This document shows positions 50,753 to 52,380 of a stretch of DNA of 52,380 bases, one piece after another; the stretch's first letter is position 1; the number at the start of each line of letters is the position of its first letter. Both the position numbers and the translations under genes were made by a program. The stretch covers positions 1 through 52,380 of the forward strand of contig NZ_RCOS01000027.1 of NCBI RefSeq assembly GCF_003947435.1. The letters run 5' to 3'. The DNA is from Candidatus Methanodesulfokora washburnensis. GTDB lineage: Archaea; Korarchaeota; Korarchaeia; Korarchaeales; Korarchaeaceae. A model generated the notes under the pieces. The model was not told the origin of the DNA, did not search any database, and worked only from the letters and a program-made list of their open reading frames with translations.

Positions 50753-52380
50753 ATGGAAGAGAAAAACAAGGAGATAGTGCTTATTGTGGAGGATATAATA
50801 AGGCAAAGCGATTTTGGAAGAGGAGTGGTTAGAATAGATCCTGAAGCTATGAACGAGCTTGGTATAAAGAGCGGTTCTTATGTAAGGCTAACTGGTTCGA
50901 GAGTAACTGTGGCTAGAGCCCTTCCATCTGTGCCGATGGATTACGGGACAAGGCTGATAAGGATGGACAAGTTAATAAAGGGAAATGCAGGAGTCAAGAC
51001 AGGAGACAAAGTAAGAGTAAAGAAAGAGGAGATAGTTGAGTTAAGCAAGGTTGTACTAGCACCTCAGGATAAAATGGTGAGATTCGGGGCAGATTTCCCT
51101 AAATGGGCTAAAAGCAAGCTTATGGACATGGCTGTCACTAGAGGGGATCTAGTCTACATACCCACATTTCAGAAGTTTGTTCCATTAATTGTGGTGAGCA
51201 CTAGTCCTAGGGTATCCGGAAGAATAGGACAGGAGACTGTCCTAGAGATAAAGGAGCAACCCGCTGAGATGGAGAAAGTAGAAGTTCCAATGGTGACATA
51301 CAGCGACATAGGAGGGTTAAAGGAAGCCATACAGAGGATAAAAGAGATGGTAGAACTCCCTCTAAAGAAGCCAGAGCTGTTCAGGCATCTTGGAATAGAG
51401 CCTCCAAAGGGAGTCCTCCTTTACGGACCTCCTGGAACTGGAAAGACATTGTTGGCAAAGGCAGTTGCAAATGAGAGCGGTGCAAACTTCATAAGCATAA
51501 GCGGTCCTGAGATAATGAGCAAGTTCTACGGGGAGAGCGAGAGAAGACTGAGAAAGATATTCGAAGAGGCTGAGAGAGATGCACCCAGTATAATATTCAT
51601 AGATGAGATAGACTCGATAGCTCCGAACAGAAATGAGGCAATGGGGGATGTGGAGAGAAGGGTAGTTGCCCAGCTTCTCTCCCTGATGGACGGACTCAAG
51701 TCAAGAGGGGATGTCATAGTTATAGGAGCGACAAACAGGCCAGATGCAATAGATCCAGCCTTAAGAAGGCCGGGAAGATTTGACAGGGAGATAGAACTAC
51801 CAGTTCCTGATAAGGAGGCCAGAAAGGAGATACTACAAATTCACATGAGAAATGTCCCTCTTGCAAAAGATGTAAAGATAGATGAGATAGCAGAAATAAC
51901 ACACGGTTTTGTAGGAGCGGATCTTGCAGCTCTGGTAAGAGAGGCAGCAATGGCGGCTCTGAGAAGAGTTCTTCCAAGTATAGATGTAGATGCAGAATCT
52001 ATTCCATTAGAGGTTCTGGAAAAGCTCAAAGTCACAAGAGAAGACATAAATGAGGCATTAAAAATGGTTCAACCGTCTGCACTCAGAGAAATAGCGGTAG
52101 AAGTCCCTGAAGTGAGATGGTCTGACATAGGGGATCTGGAGCAAGTCAAGAAAGAACTAAGAGAGCTTGTGGAACTTCCATTTAAGAGACCAGATGCATT
52201 CAAAAGACTTGGAATAGAGCCTCCAAAGGGAGTCCTCCTTTACGGACCTCCTGGAACTGGAAAGACATTGTTGGCAAAGGCAGTTGCAAATGAGAGCGGT
52301 GCAAACTTCATAAGCGTTAAAGGACCTGAGATAATGAGCAAGTGGGTTGGAGAGAGCGAGAAAGCGATAAGGGAGATATT
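50753..52380 (+). CDS. cdc48: CDC48/VAT-type AAA ATPase, cut by window edge
   Basis: 542 residues are visible. N-domain (double-psi barrel, about 1-180): [18 protein letters not shown] and GDKVRVKK. D1: [23 protein letters not shown]-loop GPPGTGKT (225-232), Walker [36 protein letters not shown]2: [23 protein letters not shown]-loop GPPGTGKT (498-505), then truncated at 52380. It unfolds and extracts proteins for the proteasome. The D1 and D2 P-loop regions are identical at nucleotide level over 108 bp (51389-51496 and 52208-52315). Confidence 0.96.
   Translation, partial: MEEKNKEIVLIVEDIIRQSDFGRGVVRIDPEAMNELGIKSGSYVRLTGSRVTVARALPSVPMDYGTRLIRMDKLIKGNAGVKTGDKVRVKKEEIVELSKVVLAPQDKMVRFGADFPKWAKSKLMDMAVTRGDLVYIPTFQKFVPLIVVSTSPRVSGRIGQETVLEIKEQPAEMEKVEVPMVTYSDIGGLKEAIQRIKEMVELPLKKPELFRHLGIEPPKGVLLYGPPGTGKTLLAKAVANESGANFISISGPEIMSKFYGESERRLRKIFEEAERDAPSIIFIDEIDSIAPNRNEAMGDVERRVVAQLLSLMDGLKSRGDVIVIGATNRPDAIDPALRRPGRFDREIELPVPDKEARKEILQIHMRNVPLAKDVKIDEIAEITHGFVGADLAALVREAAMAALRRVLPSIDVDAESIPLEVLEKLKVTREDINEALKMVQPSALREIAVEVPEVRWSDIGDLEQVKKELRELVELPFKRPDAFKRLGIEPPKGVLLYGPPGTGKTLLAKAVANESGANFISVKGPEIMSKWVGESEKAIREI
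51389..51496 (+). repeat. 108-bp internal perfect repeat in cdc48 D1 (partner 52208-52315)
   Basis: All 108 bases match those at 52208-52315, codons 213-248 against 486-521, with spacing 819 bp. Flanking protein sequence of D1 and D2 is clearly diverged, so identity at silent positions is not expected from function alone. Confidence 0.95.

Overview
The window is about 52 kb of an AT-rich, gene-dense archaeal chromosome. Archaeal markers are ABCE1/Rli1, aEF-2, TFS, Csl4, Rpo11, uL16/L10e, AglB, a CDC48/VAT ATPase, tetraether lipid synthase, an archaeal-type inositol-1-phosphate synthase, TATA/BRE promoters and a tRNA without encoded CCA. Heavy AGA/AGG arginine use, tetraether lipids, ADP-forming acyl-CoA synthetase and indolepyruvate:ferredoxin oxidoreductase suggest a thermophilic peptide fermenter of the TACK group. 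A Korarchaeota-like or deep Thermoproteota lineage is my guess; the exact taxon cannot be read from this window.

Layout. 1-1.9 kb: a truncated archaeal P-loop ATPase broken next to an IS605-type tnpB. 1.9-8 kb: a tRNA methylthiotransferase, a tetraether synthase plus geranylgeranyl reductase-family pair, and two linked membrane proteins, one with a decayed HerA/FtsK-like P-loop. 8-13 kb: an HTH regulator, a class III aminotransferase, inositol-1-phosphate synthase, dcd and thyX. 13-19.4 kb: a Yip1-like protein, ABCE1, iorB-iorA and acdA. 19.5-22.7 kb: a cytochrome bd-type operon (cydA and a second CydA-like subunit) lying exactly between two 114-bp direct repeats. One repeat is the 3' end of an intact PUA-domain gene and the other is an orphan fragment. 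23-30.5 kb: tRNA-Asp, endonuclease IV, a strong structured RNA of unknown family ahead of a radical SAM gene, a kinase-like protein, a lone cas6, an AdoMet decarboxylase-like gene, a cupin, ThpR and a SAM-hydrolysing DUF62 enzyme. 30.5-41 kb: a tnpB-less omega-RNA-like element, a decayed PEP-synthase-like protein, a secreted TlpA-type protein, a split RNA m5C methyltransferase, a coiled-coil protein, DUF373, a NYN-domain protein, TFS, a PRC-barrel protein, acdB and an AAA ATPase. 41-52.4 kb: EF-2, a CDP-alcohol phosphatidyltransferase, and an information-processing cluster (TrmJ, L10e, METTL5-like, Csl4, DUF2067-like, Rpo11) running into AglB, a long NDK-domain protein and CDC48, which is cut by the window edge.

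Functional links: Tes, the GGR-family reductase, inositol-1-phosphate synthase and the CDP-alcohol transferase belong to archaeal membrane lipid synthesis. IorAB with AcdA/AcdB would convert aryl 2-oxoacids to acyl-CoA and then to acid plus ATP. Dcd and ThyX supply dTMP. The most unusual material is the repeat-bounded cyd insert, the unassigned structured RNA at 24257-24409, the orphan omega-RNA-like element at 30543-30778 with a sister relic at 39764-39822, and perfect nucleotide identity between the D1 and D2 P-loop regions of CDC48.
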